This document shows positions 41,156 to 43,499 of a stretch of DNA of 43,499 bases, in pieces. The DNA comes from Candidatus Woesearchaeota archaeon (GTDB lineage Archaea; Nanobdellota; Nanobdellia; Woesearchaeales; GW2011-AR9). The first letter of the stretch is position 1, and the number at the start of each line of letters is the position of its first letter. The stretch is taken from contig JACPCD010000008.1 in the NCBI GenBank assembly GCA_016179955.1, positions 1-43,499 on the forward strand, in the 5' to 3' direction. Made by a program: the position numbers and the translations under genes. The notes beneath the pieces are model-generated. The model saw nothing but the letters and a program-made list of their open reading frames with translations, ran no database searches and was not told the origin of the DNA.

Positions 41156-41977
41156 ATGGAATGGGAAGCAGTTGTTTATGGGCCTGTAAAATCCAGAAGA
41201 TTAGGACGGTCGTTAGGTATTAACCTGACCCCATTAGAGCTAAAAGTATGCAATTTTAGCTGTGGATATTGCAGAGTCGGTGTTCCTTCCAAGGGAAACG
41301 TTACCGCGCAAGAGTTTGAAGAGTATGGCTGGACTCCAGAACAAGTTAAAGACTGTATCACCATGGGCTTGCAAAGCCATAATAGAGAAAATACCTCCAT
41401 TGATTATATCACCATCGCTGGAAATGGAGAGCCAACTTTATACCCTTGGCTTGAAAATATTGTTAATCATTTATTGTTAGAAAGAAACAGAATTTTAGCA
41501 GGGAAACCAACTGCTATATTCACAAATGCTACAACAGTTAATCAAGAAAATATGAGAAATGCAATTTACAAAGTAGATAGAAGATTCTTCAAACTCGATG
41601 CAGGGGATGAGAAAACTTTCAGGAGAATTAATGTTCCCATTGGGGCAACTTATAAAGAAGTGGTTGAAAATCTTTTAACTTTAGATAATTATGAATTGTC
41701 AGTGGCTGTAACTAGCGGTGATGTCTCTAATTATGATTCTTTTTTCAATGCAGAGTTTACTCAAAATCTTAGAAAAATGAGATTTACAAGACTCTTTATT
41801 TATGATATTGATATTCCTAAAACAGTTTCTCCAAGATTCAACAAGAAAACTGAAAAAGAAAGATTAGATGAATTGGCAGAGCATCTTAGAAGAGAAACAA
41901 ACAAAGAAGTGATCGTTCTCTGGGAACCAACACCACGAGAGAGTAATATCCCCCTCTATCCTCAACAAATAAATTAA
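41156..41977 (+). CDS. Radical SAM protein
   Basis: 273 residues. The N-terminal AVVYGPVKSRRLGRSLGINL and the cluster motif KVCNFSCGYCRVG (Cys-x3-Cys-x2-Cys) are typical of the YGPVxSRRLGxSLG group of single-domain radical SAM enzymes; later YITIAGNGEPTLYPW binds SAM, and FKLDAGDEKTFRRIN and LFIYDIDIPK follow. It should carry a 4Fe-4S cluster and make a deoxyadenosyl radical; substrate unknown. ATG 41156 follows the TATA box by about 30 bases. The next gene begins one base after its stop. Confidence 0.86.
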   Translation: MEWEAVVYGPVKSRRLGRSLGINLTPLELKVCNFSCGYCRVGVPSKGNVTAQEFEEYGWTPEQVKDCITMGLQSHNRENTSIDYITIAGNGEPTLYPWLENIVNHLLLERNRILAGKPTAIFTNATTVNQENMRNAIYKVDRRFFKLDAGDEKTFRRINVPIGATYKEVVENLLTLDNYELSVAVTSGDVSNYDSFFNAEFTQNLRKMRFTRLFIYDIDIPKTVSPRFNKKTEKERLDELAEHLRRETNKEVIVLWEPTPRESNIPLYPQQIN

Positions 41978-41978
41978 A

Positions 41979-43172
41979 ATGGCTGCACCACAAATTAAAG
42001 AACAAGAAGAACTGCTTGCATTAGCAAAGAATCTTTATGGTGAGGAACGAATACGGGCTTATCAACTTGCTGGCCGGGATGATTTAGCGAGAGAGCATGC
42101 TAATGAACTATTGATTGGAGAAGGATTCCATTATGGAAGAGGGCCGCAGGCATTTGACCCTTTTAAGCACGATAATTGGGAAGTCTTTGGAACAAAGAGA
42201 AAGTTCGATGAAAACAGTATTTCTTACGATAAAGAGGCAGTGAGAAGGGGAGTTAAAAATACCTATTGCTCTACTCTATGTCCCCCCTATCAAGAAAAGA
42301 TAGAGGCCATTGATACTATTCTTCGCGAGTACGAGCTTGCTGAAAAAGAGAGGATTGACTTTTTTACCAAAATGCGGGAACGCACGAAACGCGACAGTTG
42401 GTTGGATGAAACCGGGGATTTTGTTTTCGGTCTGAAGGAAACAGAATATTCTGCGTTGGCTGCCCATACAGGGATCCCTCGTGGGGAAGTCGTTAGCCAT
42501 TACTTAAACAATATCTTTGGACTAAACAGACAAGAAAGGGATTGGGGAGAGAGAAGTCCTATTGACAATGCTCTCGGGCACTTGCTTTACATTGATGATT
42601 TGGAGACAAAACTACAGAGATTCATGGAGAAAGAGAATATCACTGCTCAAGAAATAGTCACTCGTGCGATGAGGATGGTGAATGAACTTAAACCCAATGA
42701 ATACACTACCCATAGGCCATACATGATAGTCAATTCACTGAGCAGAATTATTGGAATTGAATTTCCTAAAGATATTGTCATTAAAGTCTTGGAAGATTAT
42801 CTTGCAGATGAAAGGAATGTTTTAAATGAAATTTCTGAAGGGCGGCCGGTTATGATCTGCTTTACGGATATTCAGGATGATCCTCGCATTACTTATTTGC
42901 GAAGGAAGTCTATTTTGAAAGAGATAGAGCTGGGATATAGGTGCGTGATAAAGAGAGTAGAATATGCAGTCCGATATCTAGGACTAAGTCCTGCAAAAGG
43001 GAAGTTAAAGTCTGCATTAAATAGGTGGGTTGAGAGATATAGAAGCGAAACCTATCCCTCGGGATTGGAAGAATTGATAGGTGTTGGTAGGAGATATGAG
43101 TTGCTTTCTGAAGATGAGATTAGTTCTTTTGAAAGAAAACTGGAAATTGTAAAGAAGATTAAAAACAAATAA
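41979..43172 (+). CDS. Hypothetical protein, 397 residues, radical SAM partner
   Basis: I do not recognise a family. The sequence is soluble and mainly helical, with FDPFKHDNWEVFGTKRKFDE, a Cys pair in NTYCSTLCPPYQEK (near 95-108), LAAHTGIPRGEVVSHYLNNI (helix-turn-helix like), RDWGERSPIDNALGHLLYID and a C-terminal helical bundle. Its start is 1 base after the radical SAM stop, so both are one operon; it may be its substrate, carrier or specificity factor (inference). Confidence 0.7.
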   Translation: MAAPQIKEQEELLALAKNLYGEERIRAYQLAGRDDLAREHANELLIGEGFHYGRGPQAFDPFKHDNWEVFGTKRKFDENSISYDKEAVRRGVKNTYCSTLCPPYQEKIEAIDTILREYELAEKERIDFFTKMRERTKRDSWLDETGDFVFGLKETEYSALAAHTGIPRGEVVSHYLNNIFGLNRQERDWGERSPIDNALGHLLYIDDLETKLQRFMEKENITAQEIVTRAMRMVNELKPNEYTTHRPYMIVNSLSRIIGIEFPKDIVIKVLEDYLADERNVLNEISEGRPVMICFTDIQDDPRITYLRRKSILKEIELGYRCVIKRVEYAVRYLGLSPAKGKLKSALNRWVERYRSETYPSGLEELIGVGRRYELLSEDEISSFERKLEIVKKIKNK

Positions 43173-43262
43173 AAGAGAACAACCCCAAAGTAAACAATAG
43201 GTGATTATTAAACCGTACCTCCAATTGGACTTTTAAGCTGAATTCTAAGAGATGAGGGGAGA

Positions 43263-43362
43263 TCAGTGTGCGCTAGGAAGTTACTACCGCTCATCATCCT
43301 GGCGTCAGTGGGTGTTCACTACCGTCATCGCGCAATCCACTCCCGGAAGAGTTTTCTCTTCC
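43263..43362 (-). ncRNA. Candidate k-turn/C-D box RNA
   Basis: On the minus strand, from about 43362: hairpin GGAAGAG/CTCTTCC, then CGATGAC, CTGA (43305-43308), ATGATGA (43291-43297) and CTGA (43263-43266). C and D-like boxes alternate as in archaeal guide RNAs, and the first C/D pair is closed by GCG/CGC. CGGTAGT occurs after both C boxes. Minus-strand TATA (TTTTATAAG, 43381-43392) fits. Guide targets were not tested. Confidence 0.4.
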
Positions 43363-43401
43363 CGCATTGAATATGAATGCAACTTATAAAATTAATGGGT
43401 A

Positions 43402-43414
43402 AAGTTTATAAAAG
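43402..43414 (+). promoter_or_regulatory. TATA box for the gene leaving the window
   Basis: AAGTTTATAAAAG gives a start near 43440, then a leader of about 50 bases containing TGGAG (43481-43485) before ATG 43492. Confidence 0.55.
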
Positions 43415-43491
43415 AGCCGGTCTTTTTCAGCAAAAACAAACACCGACCGTAAACTTAAAGCAAAGAGTGAGTCTCTTTCTTGGAGTTGTGT

Positions 43492-43499
43492 ATGGTGGA
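43492..43499 (+). CDS. First codons of a gene cut by the window end
   Basis: ATG GTG GA follows a ribosome site (TGGAG) by 6 bases and a TATA box. Only Met-Val can be read. Confidence 0.4.

Overview
This 43.5 kb window is archaeal. It encodes ribosomal protein S8e, a PAN-type proteasomal ATPase, a membrane-anchored LonB protease, a Methanococcus-type S-layer protein, a TrmB regulator and diphthamide synthase. Its tRNA introns fit bulge-helix-bulge (BHB) motifs. Most genes have a TATA-like box about 25 bases before the ATG, which suggests mainly leaderless transcripts. Small compact genes, split genes and many lineage-specific hypotheticals fit a DPANN archaeon; Woesearchaeota or a relative is my guess from protein style, not a computed placement.

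Layout. 0.2-8.6 kb (mostly minus strand): DUF4291 protein, a large TIM-barrel protein, an operon of two unknown proteins with YjbQ, a methyltransferase, a triple-intron tRNA-Val(GAC), a glycosyltransferase and an AI-2E-type permease. 8.8-14.9 kb: S-layer gene, a truncated Ski2-like helicase, a GT2-TPR glycosyltransferase and a HemK-like methyltransferase fused to a kinase-like domain. 15-16.5 kb: an IS200-like element inside a broken gene, then tRNA-Val(UAC). 16.6-23.7 kb: a PKD surface protein, ScpA, a lonB gene divided inside an intein, and S8e. 24-28.3 kb: intron-bearing tRNA-Leu, two tiny coupled ORFs, Sua5/TsaC, a CDP-alcohol phosphatidyltransferase, and a dph2 gene in two pieces separated by a SMUG2-like glycosylase, HicB and a frameshifted HicA. 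28.3-34.9 kb: a duplicated basic protein, DNA methyltransferase, Pcm, MnmH/SelU, triple-intron tRNA-Glu(UUC) and a protease/RimK pair. 34.9-43.5 kb: transglutaminase-like exoprotein, PAN, an AbiE toxin-antitoxin pair, TrmB regulator, radical SAM protein with an unknown partner, a candidate k-turn/C-D RNA, and the first codons of a gene leaving the window.

The strongest theme is fragmented information. Every complete tRNA gene seen here (four) has at least one BHB intron. Two have three each (D-loop, anticodon loop, T-loop), and one T-loop intron carries a repeat that also lies in nearby intergenic DNA. Two conserved proteins are divided at the DNA level. LonB is cut inside an intein, so the Walker A and Walker B halves of its ATPase would need protein trans-splicing. 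Dph2 is cut at a domain boundary, with all three cluster cysteines kept across the two pieces. Translation-linked functions recur (Sua5, Dph2, MnmH, HemK-like, RimK, S8e), as do protein quality control (PAN, LonB, Pcm) and toxin-antitoxin remnants.
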